Positions 1 through 7,815 of a stretch of 37,194 nt of DNA are shown here, in pieces; position 1 is the first letter of the stretch; the number at the start of each line of letters is the position of its first letter. The DNA comes from SAR86 cluster bacterium. GTDB taxonomy: Bacteria > Pseudomonadota > Gammaproteobacteria > Pseudomonadales > Pseudohongiellaceae. The stretch lies in the NCBI GenBank assembly GCA_002401885.1, contig NVUL01000018.1, positions 3,711 to 40,904 on the forward strand, read 5' to 3'. Position numbers and translations under genes: made by a program. The notes under the pieces are model-generated. The model was not told the DNA's origin, ran no database searches, and saw nothing but the letters and a program-made list of their open reading frames with translations.

Positions 1-71
1 TCGTAATGCAAGAAAGTGGTTGGGATAGGGTTTCTCCCAGTTCCAATTGCTTTGCTTGAGGGCAACAGAGA

Positions 72-401
72 ATGAGCGACCGGCAATTACTCAAGATAGA
101 ATTCTACGTACCTGAGGAACAACTGCAGCAGGTTAAGCAGGCTATGTTTGATGCAGGCGCAGGCAAAGTAGGGGATTACGACTGCTGTGCCTGGCAGATT
201 CTTGGCGAGGGGCAATACAAGCCTGGCGAGGGAAGCAACCCTTTTAGAGGGGAGCAGGGCAGCTTAGAAACCTTGAGCGAATACAAAGTCGAGATGGTGT
301 GCGCTGAGGCGTTCATTGTGGAAGTTGTCAGGGCTATGAAGGACTCGCACCCTTATGAGGAAGTCGCCTATTCGGTTATCCGCACCGAAGTATTTGAATA
401 G
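72..401 (+). CDS. NIF3/YqfO-like small protein
   Basis: A 109-residue protein resembling the small stand-alone NIF3/YqfO-type domain of gammaproteobacteria, which has a PII/CutA-like fold. Visible hallmarks are the N-terminal beta strand with KIEFYVPEEQ, the GAGKVGDYDCCAW segment near residues 29-41, and the C-terminal HPYEEVAYSVIR motif near residues 94-105. Family members are cytosolic and their biochemical role is not established; metal or nucleotide binding has been proposed. The ATG follows a purine-rich stretch. The gene before it lies outside the window, and the next gene (NUDIX) is convergent with only 16 bp between. Family assignment is good, function unknown. Confidence 0.8.
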   Translation: MSDRQLLKIEFYVPEEQLQQVKQAMFDAGAGKVGDYDCCAWQILGEGQYKPGEGSNPFRGEQGSLETLSEYKVEMVCAEAFIVEVVRAMKDSHPYEEVAYSVIRTEVFE

Positions 402-417
402 AGACTCGCGTCGAATT

Positions 418-1005
418 CTATTTAGAGAGACTCTCGCTGATTAGATTCGTCGTGAAACTTCTGTCTTCTCCATGATGCACATCGAACATACGCACTGGAA
501 ACTGTTTTTTCCGTAGATCGTCGAAGTAATGCTCCAGCGTGCTCTTCACTACTGGAAACGCGATTTCTCGCCATGGAATCTCCGCCTCGCTAAAAAGCGC
601 AACTTCCTCCGATTCTACCCCCGCCGCGAAATCGAGATTCACTAGCTCGGCCCGAAAGAACATATACACCTGGTTTATCTTCGGTAGGTTGAACAAAGTA
701 TACAAGCTATCGCCCTTTACGATGACGGAAGCGCCTGCTTCTTCCTGTGTTTCTCGTAGGGCACCATTAAGACTGGACTCACCATTTTCCATGTAGCCTG
801 CAGGGAGGGTCCATTTTCCAATTCGCGGTTGAATAGCACGCTTGCAGAGTAGGACTTTGTCTTCGAAGAAAGGCAGGGTACCGACGACGTTCTTAGGATT
901 GAGATAGAAGATAGTGTCGCATTCGGAGCAACAGTGGCGAGGTTTATCGTCGCCCGCGGGTATGCGAAGAATGAGCGAGCCTGCACATTGATGACAAAAT
1001 TTCAT
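418..1005 (-). CDS. NUDIX hydrolase with N-terminal zinc ribbon
   Basis: A NUDIX-superfamily pyrophosphohydrolase of 195 residues. The N-terminus carries a zinc ribbon with Cys pairs CHQC (residues 4-7) and CSEC (about 26-29). The NUDIX box is intact: AGYMENGESS followed by RETQEEAGA, fitting GX5EX7REUXEEXGU, so Mg-dependent hydrolysis of a nucleoside-diphosphate-linked substrate is expected. Zinc-ribbon NUDIX enzymes of this size include ADP-ribose and NADH pyrophosphatase relatives, but I cannot name the substrate. The ATG at 1005 gives the protein MKFCHQC. A GTG three codons upstream is also possible, and neither has a clear Shine-Dalgarno sequence. It lies behind pspABC on the same strand, with a terminator-like hairpin between. 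Confidence 0.85.
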   Translation of the reverse strand: MKFCHQCAGSLILRIPAGDDKPRHCCSECDTIFYLNPKNVVGTLPFFEDKVLLCKRAIQPRIGKWTLPAGYMENGESSLNGALRETQEEAGASVIVKGDSLYTLFNLPKINQVYMFFRAELVNLDFAAGVESEEVALFSEAEIPWREIAFPVVKSTLEHYFDDLRKKQFPVRMFDVHHGEDRSFTTNLISESLSK

Positions 1006-1102
1006 GGGTTGCACCGAGTGTTAGTCACAGCTTTTGGAGAGCTGCCAACTTAGGTGCGTTAGTGTACTGCTTTAAAGGCCTCGGGAAAACCGGCGGCTCA
1101 AA

Positions 1103-1136
1103 GGAGCCTCGGGTCATAGACTAGACCAGAGGCTCC
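1103..1136 (-). terminator. Probable terminator of the psp operon
   Basis: A perfect 8-bp inverted repeat, GGAGCCTC (1103-1110) with GAGGCTCC (1129-1136), has an inner GGTC/GACC pairing. It lies 4 bp beyond the pspC stop. On the minus strand it is followed only by CCTTTGAG, so the U-tract is weak. Termination here is an inference from position and stem strength. Confidence 0.5.
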
Positions 1137-1140
1137 CTAA

Positions 1141-1935
1141 TCAGATGCGATTGATTTCGCAGTGCAAACGGAACCTCTTGGAGGTCATGTAAGCTTCGAT
1201 CTCGCGCAGACGCAATTCCATAGTATTGTAGATTTCCGTACATTTGTCGCGCGTGTACGCAGTGCTCGAGTCTTCCTCAACCGGTTCGTCCTGCTCTTCA
1301 GTAGTGTATTGTTCTTTCGCATCCTTAAAGGCGGCAGTCGCTTTGGCATAGGCTTCGTCGGCCACTTTGTCGGCAAACTGCTCGTAGTCTTCGTTTACAT
1401 AGCTCTTACGATTTTTTCTTCTAGCTCTTCGCTCCGCTTTTTGTTGCTTGCGTCTGGCTCGCCTTTCTTGGCGGCTAGTAGGAGTAACGTGAGGATCGGG
1501 TTCGAAAACGAATATGCAGATTACATAGGCCCAGAAGGTAAAGGGGCCAAATATGAACAGCGAGAATAGTGTGACGGCCCTAACGGCGAATGCACTTACC
1601 TCGAAGTAGTCGGCGATACCACTACATACGCCGGCGATGCGTTTATTTCGCGCATTTTTGTAAATGGGTTTACGGTAATTTAATTGCTTGAAGTGTTCGG
1701 CGGTGCTGTCACTCTTAAAATAATTACGCATCTTATCTGGTGTAATGTCTTTGTCCAGACAGAAATAAAGCAGGAAATAGCCGATGATAAGAGTGGGCCA
1801 GGTGATGACACAGATAACGAAGATTACGCGGACCAGAACTGTTGGAACGTCTAGCCACTGAGCAATTCCTGCGCAGACTCCGAGCCAGCGTGCGTCACGC
1901 CGATTCAGTTTCAAGCTACTGTTGCCCATGTTCAT
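1141..1935 (-). CDS. pspC: PspC with two tandem PspC domains
   Basis: A phage-shock protein C homologue of 264 residues, an inner-membrane partner of PspB in signalling envelope stress to PspA/PspF. E. coli PspC is about 119 residues with one domain. Here two PspC domains occur in series: the first contains DARWLGVCAGIAQWLDVP, the second NKRIAGVCSGIADYFEVS, each followed by hydrophobic membrane segments. After the second comes a very basic stretch rich in RR and KK, then an acidic, probably helical C-terminal region. The ATG at 1935 has GGAGAGA five bases upstream, making it far better than the longer upstream start at 1965. The start overlaps the end of pspB by 20 bp, implying translational coupling. 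Confidence 0.9.
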   Translation of the reverse strand: MNMGNSSLKLNRRDARWLGVCAGIAQWLDVPTVLVRVIFVICVITWPTLIIGYFLLYFCLDKDITPDKMRNYFKSDSTAEHFKQLNYRKPIYKNARNKRIAGVCSGIADYFEVSAFAVRAVTLFSLFIFGPFTFWAYVICIFVFEPDPHVTPTSRQERRARRKQQKAERRARRKNRKSYVNEDYEQFADKVADEAYAKATAAFKDAKEQYTTEEQDEPVEEDSSTAYTRDKCTEIYNTMELRLREIEAYMTSKRFRLHCEINRI

Positions 1936-2155
1936 TCTGTTCTCTCCAATCAGGGACTTCCGCATCGAGTATCGATTCGAGTATGTCGATACGCTCAGTC
2001 AGCGATTCAGCCATCGCTGATAGCTCGCCCATATTGTACTTGCCATCTGGTTCGATACGCACCGAGCGCTTTCCTTTCCTTAGTAATAATATCCACACCG
2101 TGACGGCACCCAGTACCATTGCCACAATCGAAGTTACGAACTCAAGTATGCCCAT
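1916..2155 (-). CDS. pspB: Phage-shock protein B
   Basis: A 79-residue inner-membrane protein with one N-terminal membrane segment (residues about 5-25) followed by a soluble helical region. The segment RIDILESILDAEVPDWRE closely matches the end of E. coli PspB (ESILDAEHPNWRDR), which identifies it well. PspB works with PspC to relieve PspA inhibition of PspF when the inner membrane is stressed. It starts 8 bp after pspA ends and overlaps pspC, so pspABC is a single leftward operon driven by the sigma-54 promoter upstream of pspA. Confidence 0.9.
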   Translation of the reverse strand: MGILEFVTSIVAMVLGAVTVWILLLRKGKRSVRIEPDGKYNMGELSAMAESLTERIDILESILDAEVPDWREQNEHGQQ

Positions 2156-2163
2156 CTGAAAGC

Positions 2164-2823
2164 CTATTGGTCTTTAAGTTTGTTTTTTAGATCTTCAAGC
2201 TCTTGGTCTATGGATTCTTGCTTCTCGAGTTCGTCGAACTCACTCTGCAAGCCACGCTTCTCGATGTGGATGCTATCCATCTGACCTTCCATTTGATCGA
2301 TCTTCTTTTCGTAATACTCAAATTTGTCCATCGCATTGTCAATAGAATAACTGTGTAACTGTCTATTAACGTGGAGTCTGGACTCGGTCGCCGTGGTGCG
2401 CATGACAATCGTCTTCTGGCGAGCCCGCGCATCATTGAGCTTCGCTTGCAGCTGCTCGATTTCAACGCTTAGCTTGTCCAGAGTCACATCGAGCTTCGCT
2501 AGGTCTTTTTCGGTGATCACCACGCTCGAGTTAATGTTGGACTTCTCTAGCAGGGCAGCCTTCGCTAAGTCTTCTCGCCCCTTTGATAGCGCGAGCTCGG
2601 CCTTGCTTTCCCAGTCCAGCGCCTGCTTCTTCAGTTGCTCGGCGCGTCGACTTAGAGTCTTCTTCTCGGCGATAACCTTGGCTGTGCCGCTGCGGACCTC
2701 AACCAGTGTTTCTTCCATTTCCTGGATTACCATGCGGATCATCTTTTCCGGATTCTCCGCCTTATCCAGCAGGGAGCTGATATTGGAATTGATAATGTCG
2801 GACAGTCTATTAAATATACTCAT
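2164..2823 (-). CDS. pspA: Phage-shock protein A
   Basis: PspA/IM30 family, 219 residues against about 222 in E. coli. It opens with the membrane-binding amphipathic helix (MSIFNRLSDIINSNISSLLD), followed by long coiled-coil helices rich in Lys, Glu and Gln to the end. Known role: a peripheral inner-membrane protein that binds and inhibits PspF in resting cells, and oligomerises on damaged membrane to maintain the proton-motive force. GAGG lies 8 bases before the ATG. It is first in pspABC and divergent from pspF, with a well-formed sigma-54 promoter about 65 bp upstream. Confidence 0.96.
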   Translation of the reverse strand: MSIFNRLSDIINSNISSLLDKAENPEKMIRMVIQEMEETLVEVRSGTAKVIAEKKTLSRRAEQLKKQALDWESKAELALSKGREDLAKAALLEKSNINSSVVITEKDLAKLDVTLDKLSVEIEQLQAKLNDARARQKTIVMRTTATESRLHVNRQLHSYSIDNAMDKFEYYEKKIDQMEGQMDSIHIEKRGLQSEFDELEKQESIDQELEDLKNKLKDQ

Positions 2824-2886
2824 TACGTTTACCTCGACAACTGTTAGTCTCTAGTGCCACACAAAAGGCTGGCTTAGTTACTATTT

Positions 2887-2902
2887 AGCAGATAGCGTGC
2901 CA
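2887..2902 (-). promoter_or_regulatory. Sigma-54 promoter of pspABC
   Basis: On the minus strand the sequence reads TGGCAC-GCTAT-CTGCT, with GG and GC in the exact -24/-12 spacing. It differs from the consensus TGGCAC-N5-TTGCT at one base. It lies 64 bp upstream of the pspA ATG, giving an expected leader of about 50 nt. Together with the divergent pspF this shows the operon is activated by PspF and sigma-54. Confidence 0.9.
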
Positions 2903-2992
2903 ACAATACTCACATTATAAGCCATTGATAATATACGGTTTAATTCTAATGGCGTTTTCAGATAATGGTCGAGATAGCTAAATAACTTAACT

Positions 2993-3011
2993 AGTGGTAA
3001 TTTTCACTACT
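2993..3011. promoter_or_regulatory. Candidate PspF upstream activating site
   Basis: The imperfect dyad AGTGGTAATTTTCACTACT is centred about 100 bp upstream of the -24 element of the pspA promoter. That is where PspF enhancer sites sit in E. coli (about -80 to -126). The surrounding AT-rich DNA could also support IHF-assisted looping. The assignment rests on position and partial symmetry only. Confidence 0.35.
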
Positions 3012-3055
3012 CATACCGCGTTTAGCCCCTCTGATTTAATCAGGCTAACTGAAAG

Positions 3056-3085
3056 TTGGCGAAAGGGCAGGCATTGTCTTATAAC
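3056..3085 (+). promoter_or_regulatory. Possible sigma-70 promoter of pspF
   Basis: TTGGCG (3056-3061), an 18-bp spacer and TATAAC (3080-3085) lie just upstream of the pspF ATG, implying a leader of about 15 nt. E. coli pspF is likewise expressed from a sigma-70 promoter divergent from pspA. Closeness to the candidate enhancer site would allow autorepression. Confidence 0.5.
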
Positions 3086-3106
3086 TGTTTGATATAAAAG
3101 AGTATT

Positions 3107-4135
3107 ATGTCTCAGCAGAATTCAGCTCCAAGGATGATTGGCGAGTCTGCCAGTTTCCTCGAAATGCAAGAGCATATCTCCCACGTGGCACCGCTGAATA
3201 AGCCGGTTCTTTTCATCGGCGAGCGTGGCACTGGCAAGGAACTAGTCGCCGCGCGACTACACTATCTTTCCCAGCGTTGGGAGCAAACCTTTCTGAAGAT
3301 TAATTGTGCAGCGATGAGCGAAACCTTATTGGAGGCTCAGCTATTCGGTCACGAGGCTGGGGCATATACCGGCGCAACCAAGCAGAGGAAGGGGTTTTTC
3401 GAGCGAGCCCATGGCGGCACCCTGTTCATGGATGAGCTCTCCAATACGCCGATGCCCGTTCAGGAGAAAATACTTCGAGTCATAGAATATGGTGAATTCG
3501 AGAGGCTGGGCGGCAATGAAACACTTACGGTAGATGTAAGAATCGTAGGGGCATCGAATGAAGATCTTCCCGATTTGGCGAAACAAGGTCGATTTCGAGA
3601 AGATCTATTGGACAGGCTCGCGTTTGATGTCGTTACTCTGCCTCCCCTGCGAGAGCGTGCAGAAGATATTTTGATTCTCGCGGAATATTTTGCAGTAGGC
3701 ATGGTGAAAGAAATCGGTGGGGAATTCTTCGCTGGATTTTCCGATAGGGTAGAGAAGGCGCTTGGTAAATACTCCTGGCCTGGAAACATTCGAGAACTGA
3801 AAAATGTAATCGAGCGAGCGGTTTACCAAAATGGTGATGGCCATATTACTCAGCTCGTTTTCAATCCCTTTGAATCGCCTTATCGCTTAAGAGCGAGTAC
3901 GAAGCTCCAAGAAACTGAGGACGCCGGCAGTGTTGGTAAGAGCAGCACGCCAACCCCTGACTTATCCACTACGGATTCCTTCGATTTCAAGAACGAGGTG
4001 CAAGAGTTCGAGATCAATCTTCTCAATCAGGCAATGGAGCAGAATCAGTTCAATCAGAAGAAGGCGGCCGAGTTCTTGAACCTGAGCTATCACCAGCTAC
4101 GCGGCTACCTGCGGAAGTACGATTTACTGAGTTAG
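3107..4135 (+). CDS. pspF: PspF, sigma-54 activator of the psp operon
   Basis: A bacterial enhancer-binding protein of 342 residues with no N-terminal receiver domain, as in PspF. The AAA+ domain starts almost at once. It has Walker A GERGTGKE (38-45), the sigma-54 contact loop GAYTGA (85-90) where most family members have GAFTGA, and Walker B GGTLFMDE (103-110). The Fis-type helix-turn-helix at the C-terminus (about 316-341, KKAAEFLNLSYHQLRGYL) resembles E. coli PspF. It activates the pspA promoter by ATP-driven remodelling of the sigma-54 closed complex and is inhibited by PspA. It stands alone, divergent from pspABC, and a strong terminator follows. Confidence 0.95.
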   Translation: MSQQNSAPRMIGESASFLEMQEHISHVAPLNKPVLFIGERGTGKELVAARLHYLSQRWEQTFLKINCAAMSETLLEAQLFGHEAGAYTGATKQRKGFFERAHGGTLFMDELSNTPMPVQEKILRVIEYGEFERLGGNETLTVDVRIVGASNEDLPDLAKQGRFREDLLDRLAFDVVTLPPLRERAEDILILAEYFAVGMVKEIGGEFFAGFSDRVEKALGKYSWPGNIRELKNVIERAVYQNGDGHITQLVFNPFESPYRLRASTKLQETEDAGSVGKSSTPTPDLSTTDSFDFKNEVQEFEINLLNQAMEQNQFNQKKAAEFLNLSYHQLRGYLRKYDLLS

Positions 4136-4170
4136 TCAGAAAATTCATTCATAGTTTTTGTGGCATAAAA

Positions 4171-4200
4171 AAGGCCGGTGTTGTTAGCAACACCGGCCTT
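4171..4200. terminator. Bidirectional intrinsic terminator
   Basis: A perfect 13-bp GC-rich stem, AAGGCCGGTGTTG (4171-4183) and its complement (4188-4200), has a TTAG loop. It is flanked by an A-run on the left and ATCTTT on the right. It lies between the convergent pspF and serine hydrolase genes and can serve both. Confidence 0.92.
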
Positions 4201-4231
4201 ATCTTTATCGGAAGATTCTAGCTAGGACTAT

Positions 4232-5488
4232 CTAGTCCAGCATTGCTTCATACACAGCACGTTGAGATAGCGTGAGATCCATAGGAGCGCCACGCGGCCC
4301 TCCTCGTACTTGCGCCATATATATCATGAAGAAATCGTTTTCCGGATCGACGATAAATACCGTGCCGCCAACTCCCTGCCAACCGAAGTTGAATGGGCCA
4401 TCGTTGTCTGCTCCGGGAATAGGTTGTAGGTGAAAACCAAGACCCCAATCGCCAGTCGGCCCGAAGAAGAATGCATCGCGATTCACATCGTCGCCGATAA
4501 ATTTTTGATTCATTGCATTCAGCGTAGCTTCGCTAATGATGCGTGCACCGCGGTACTCGCCACCGTTCAACAGCATATTGGCAAAGCGCACATAGTCCTC
4601 AGTCGTTGAGTGAAGTCCACCACCACCGGATAGCATAGCTCGCACGTTGAGTGGATCGTCCATATCACCATGGATAGGATTTGCGATGCGATCCGCCTTA
4701 GAGTCGTCTACATAGAATGTAGTCTCATCCATGCCGAGGGGATCGAATATTCTTTCTTTGAGAAGAGCGTCTAGGGGCTTGCCTGCAGCCACTTCTATAA
4801 CCGCGCCGAGCACGTCGGTTGAGCGCGAGTAGTTCCATTTCGTACCCGGTTCGAAGCGCAGGGGCAGGGCAGCAAGGTTCTGAGCCAATTCGAGAGCGGT
4901 GATGTCGAAGCGCAGAGAGCCAGCCTGAAAATATTGCCGACCCAAGTCGCTCTCCGGATCGAAGATCCCGTAGATCAAACCGGATTCATGGGTTAGCAGA
5001 TGTTGCACAGTCATCTCGTTCTTTGCTGCGGTAATCTCGCCAGTCTCTTCGTCGATTACCTGCATATTCGCAAATTCAGGAATATATTTGGACACAGGAT
5101 CCGCGATAGAAATTAAGCCATCTTCGACCATGCTCATCGTCGCCACACTGACGATAGGCTTCGTCATGGAGTAGATGCGGAATAATGTCTGGTCATTCAT
5201 TTCTGTCGTTTGATTAGGCCCTTGAGTGCCAACAGTTTCCAATACACCAACTCCCTCGTTATTGCCAACGAGGATAATGTTGCCAGAGACAAAGCCGCCA
5301 TCTACGGCTGCTTGCATCTGCTCGCGTATGCTCTGAAGCTCGGACTGGTCGATGCCAAAATTGTTCGAGTCGATCATCTTGATTGAGCTCTCATGGCCTC
5401 CACCGTGGTGATTGGCAATCGCTGCTGTGCTCAGGCAAACCGCTGCAGTGAGGCAGACTAGCTTGCGGGGTAGTTTGCTAAATATCAT
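4232..5488 (-). CDS. Exported serine hydrolase, class C beta-lactamase family
   Basis: A 418-residue member of the beta-lactamase/transpeptidase-like serine hydrolases (AmpC, EstB, D-aminopeptidase group). A Sec signal peptide is visible: KLPRK, then a hydrophobic core ending near AIA (residue 26). The nucleophile motif is SMTK (Ser107, Lys110). The second motif is Tyr220-Ser-Arg, where true class C enzymes have Tyr-X-Asn. The C-terminal GWQGVGG region stands in place of the KTG box. These features suit an esterase or peptidase more than an antibiotic-hydrolysing enzyme. It is periplasmic or secreted. A His/Gly-rich stretch (NHHGGGH) follows the signal peptide. It is a single gene; the substrate cannot be told from sequence. 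Confidence 0.85.
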   Translation of the reverse strand: MIFSKLPRKLVCLTAAVCLSTAAIANHHGGGHESSIKMIDSNNFGIDQSELQSIREQMQAAVDGGFVSGNIILVGNNEGVGVLETVGTQGPNQTTEMNDQTLFRIYSMTKPIVSVATMSMVEDGLISIADPVSKYIPEFANMQVIDEETGEITAAKNEMTVQHLLTHESGLIYGIFDPESDLGRQYFQAGSLRFDITALELAQNLAALPLRFEPGTKWNYSRSTDVLGAVIEVAAGKPLDALLKERIFDPLGMDETTFYVDDSKADRIANPIHGDMDDPLNVRAMLSGGGGLHSTTEDYVRFANMLLNGGEYRGARIISEATLNAMNQKFIGDDVNRDAFFFGPTGDWGLGFHLQPIPGADNDGPFNFGWQGVGGTVFIVDPENDFFMIYMAQVRGGPRGAPMDLTLSQRAVYEAMLD

Positions 5489-5689
5489 TTAAAATTCCTC
5501 TTTAGGTCGCCATTCGCTTTGGCATTCGGCGACACTGGTGCCGCATCTCAGCGCAAATGGATCGTCCGCTCTTGAGGCAGGTTCACTCCGTGAGCGGGTT
5601 GGTGGAGCGCAGAATATTACCCGAATAGGCTGGTAGCGACAACCGTGCTAGATGCGATGAGGCTTGGCACTTATGCCGCGATGAATCTT

Positions 5690-6274
5690 TCAGGCGAAGT
5701 CGCGCAAGAGGGAGTTGCTGATCTCGGTAGGTAGGAAATCCGTGCTGTATTGGTAGTTTTGATGTTCGCTGCGCACGGTCCATGCTGCGCCCTTTTTCGC
5801 CGCAGCAATCATGTCATCTTCGAACTCGAAACGAAGGAAATGCACCGCAGAAGTCTTCTCGTCGGTGGATCGAGCTAAGTCTTCATTGGCGATGGGGTAA
5901 ACTGGATCGAAGCCATCGATCTGAATAGAGATTAGTTCTTCTATCCCGATTAACTGGCCCAGGCGAATCTTACGCTCTGGCTCATCAGGGAATTCCAGCA
6001 TAAATGTCACCTTCAGATTCTTGCCATCAGGAATCAATGGGTTGTAGGCTTCCAACTCTTCGAGGAGTGCTGCCTCGCCGCTGATCTTCTCGACACGAAT
6101 TAATTCCAGCACCTGATAGCGCATGACCATATAGTCTTCGAAGTGGAGCATTGCATTCGGGCCGAGAGGGAGGCGTCGTGACTTCTTATGCTCCATCATG
6201 GCTTGTCGTATGGCCGGGCGCTGTTCGTTGTAGGCCTCAATGCTCATTAGGTCCTTGATGCTAAGTTTCTTCAT
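5690..6274 (-). CDS. DUF3501 family protein
   Basis: A 194-residue soluble protein matching DUF3501 as I know it, with the typical opening SIKDLMSIEAYNEQRPAIR and a central HFEDYMVMRYQVLELIRVEK. The molecular function is unknown. In many proteobacteria this family is encoded beside a rubrerythrin and a CCG-domain Fe-S protein, as here, which suggests a shared role in peroxide or redox defence. AGGATT precedes the ATG at a suitable distance. It is the last gene of the leftward rubrerythrin operon, 33 bp after the Fe-S gene. The 200 bp beyond its stop hold no recognisable gene. Confidence 0.85.
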   Translation of the reverse strand: MKKLSIKDLMSIEAYNEQRPAIRQAMMEHKKSRRLPLGPNAMLHFEDYMVMRYQVLELIRVEKISGEAALLEELEAYNPLIPDGKNLKVTFMLEFPDEPERKIRLGQLIGIEELISIQIDGFDPVYPIANEDLARSTDEKTSAVHFLRFEFEDDMIAAAKKGAAWTVRSEHQNYQYSTDFLPTEISNSLLRDFA

Positions 6275-6307
6275 TCGTCTTAATCCTAAATCTGGCGTAT
6301 TAATTTC

Positions 6308-7648
6308 CTATATGCCATATGCATGGCAGAGAAGGTCTAAGGGATGGATAGCTTTCTGATCGTTATCCAGATTGTTTTCGATGTGTTTGCCGGCTACTGG
6401 GCAGTCACTGCCATAATAGTCAGGAGCCTGCTCCCGAATCTGTTTAACGATAGGGCGAGCAATCTTGTTGGCAAATTCGAAGGTCTCGGATTTAACGCCG
6501 TAGGTGCCATCGTGGCCTGAGCATCGTTCGATGTTCTTAACGGTGGTCTCTTCAATAAGCTCGAGAATCTGTTTCGTCTTTGGGCCGATGTTCTGCACGC
6601 GCTGGTGGCAGGCTACGTGATAACTGACGTTGCCGAGGGAGTTCTTGAACTCAGTATTGAGCTTCCCTGCCTTGTGTAATTTATGCAGGTATTCGAACGG
6701 ATCATAGAAGGCTGCTGCTACCGCGAGCACTTTTGTGTCCGTTGGGAACATCAGCGGTAGCTCCTGCTTGAACATCAGGACACAGGAAGGAACCGCAGCT
6801 ACAATCACGTTGCCGGCTTTCACCATCTCGTACAGCGCAGGAATATTTTTGTCCTTAAGCTGTGCTACCGTCTTCAGGTCGCCCAATTCTAACTTCGGCA
6901 TGCCACAACAGTGCTCCCTAGCGGCAAGATTTACTTTGATATTGTTGTGTTCGAGCACCTTAACCACGCTGTCCGCGATCGATGGCTCGTTGTAGTTGCA
7001 ATAGCAGGTGGTAAACAGAGTTACTTGTTCACTATCAATGCTAGCTTCTTTGTTCGCCTCTGCCGGGTCATAGATGTGCGCTGCAAGTTTCTTGCGCGCC
7101 GGTTGGCGTGTGTATTCAGGAAGCTTAGCCTCCTTGTGTATGCCCAATGTCTTGTCGAGCATGGCGCGCAGAACGCCATTCTTGTTTGCTCCATTAACGA
7201 TGGAGTTGATAACGGGCTTCGACGCCACCTTGCCGATCATATCGGTGCTGGTGATGACGTTGTCGCGGAATTTGCTTTCGCCTTTCTTGAATTTGACGGC
7301 CTTCGCCCGCAGCATTAGGTGAGGGAAGTCGACGTTCCATTCATGGGGGGGAACATAGGGGCACTTTGTAAGGTAGCAGAGGTCGCAGAGATAGCACTGA
7401 TCGACCACCTTGCCGTAGTCGGCAACATCGACACCATCTACTTCAAAAGTCTCGCTTTCGTCTACTAGGTCAAACAGTGTCGGGAATGCGTTACAAAGAT
7501 TTACACAGCGTCGGCAGCCATGACAGATGTCATAGACACGCTCTAACTCTTTGTTGAGATTATCTTCATCCCAGAACACGGGATCATTTTGATTGAGCGG
7601 ATGTCTGGTGGGCGCGCTCAGGCCGCCTTCTCTGCTTTGATCAGACAT
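6308..7648 (-). CDS. Fe-S oxidoreductase, GlpC/HdrD-like with CCG domains
   Basis: A 446-residue protein. Two ferredoxin-type [4Fe-4S] motifs lie in the N-terminal part: Cys42-X2-Cys45-X2-Cys48-X3-Cys52 and Cys85-X2-Cys88-X2-Cys91-X4-Cys96. Two cysteine-rich (CCG-type) segments follow, one with EHCCGMPK and one with ERCSGHDGTYG. This is the layout of GlpC and heterodisulfide-reductase-like electron carriers. Both final [4Fe-4S] ligands precede a Pro, as is usual. Placed between rubrerythrin and DUF3501, it probably hands electrons to the rubrerythrin, which lacks its own rubredoxin domain. That partner role is inference. No membrane segment is seen. Confidence 0.88.
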   Translation of the reverse strand: MSDQSREGGLSAPTRHPLNQNDPVFWDEDNLNKELERVYDICHGCRRCVNLCNAFPTLFDLVDESETFEVDGVDVADYGKVVDQCYLCDLCYLTKCPYVPPHEWNVDFPHLMLRAKAVKFKKGESKFRDNVITSTDMIGKVASKPVINSIVNGANKNGVLRAMLDKTLGIHKEAKLPEYTRQPARKKLAAHIYDPAEANKEASIDSEQVTLFTTCYCNYNEPSIADSVVKVLEHNNIKVNLAAREHCCGMPKLELGDLKTVAQLKDKNIPALYEMVKAGNVIVAAVPSCVLMFKQELPLMFPTDTKVLAVAAAFYDPFEYLHKLHKAGKLNTEFKNSLGNVSYHVACHQRVQNIGPKTKQILELIEETTVKNIERCSGHDGTYGVKSETFEFANKIARPIVKQIREQAPDYYGSDCPVAGKHIENNLDNDQKAIHPLDLLCHAYGI

Positions 7649-7771
7649 AAGAAACCCAGTTGATTGTGAAATTCAAACGACGAAAATTTTATTAAAGCTA
7701 CGAAATTCTTATTAGCAGTTTAGAGCTTTGATTTGCGAGCTGCGCGAGCTCTTACTGCGATTTTCCAAACT

Positions 7772-7794
7772 GCTGGCATCAGTTTGATGCCAGC
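7772..7794 (-). terminator. Intercistronic hairpin after rubrerythrin
   Basis: A perfect 10-bp stem, GCTGGCATCA (7772-7781) and TGATGCCAGC (7785-7794), with a 3-nt loop lies just beyond the rubrerythrin stop. On the minus strand it is followed by GTTTGGAAAA, not a U-run. It may act as a partial terminator or an mRNA stabiliser that sets rubrerythrin above the downstream Fe-S and DUF3501 genes. Confidence 0.5.
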
Positions 7795-7815
7795 AACTTG
7801 AACTAGGATGCTGGA

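Noticed and set aside
3057..3073. A sigma-54-like TGGCGAAAGGGCAGGC upstream of pspF
   Set aside because: GG and GC are one base too far apart for -24/-12 spacing, and the overlapping TTGGCG/TATAAC pair explains the region better.
4232..5488. A beta-lactamase resistance gene
   Set aside because: Only the SXXK motif fits well; the Tyr-X-Asn and KTG motifs of class C enzymes are not present, so general serine hydrolase is safer.
5489..5689. A small gene between the serine hydrolase and DUF3501
   Set aside because: The open frame here overlaps the DUF3501 gene end, has no start signal and low-complexity translation; no family resemblance.
6735..7322. Plus-strand frames inside the Fe-S oxidoreductase gene
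   Set aside because: They are antisense to a gene whose clusters and motifs are fully explained; translations resemble nothing known.
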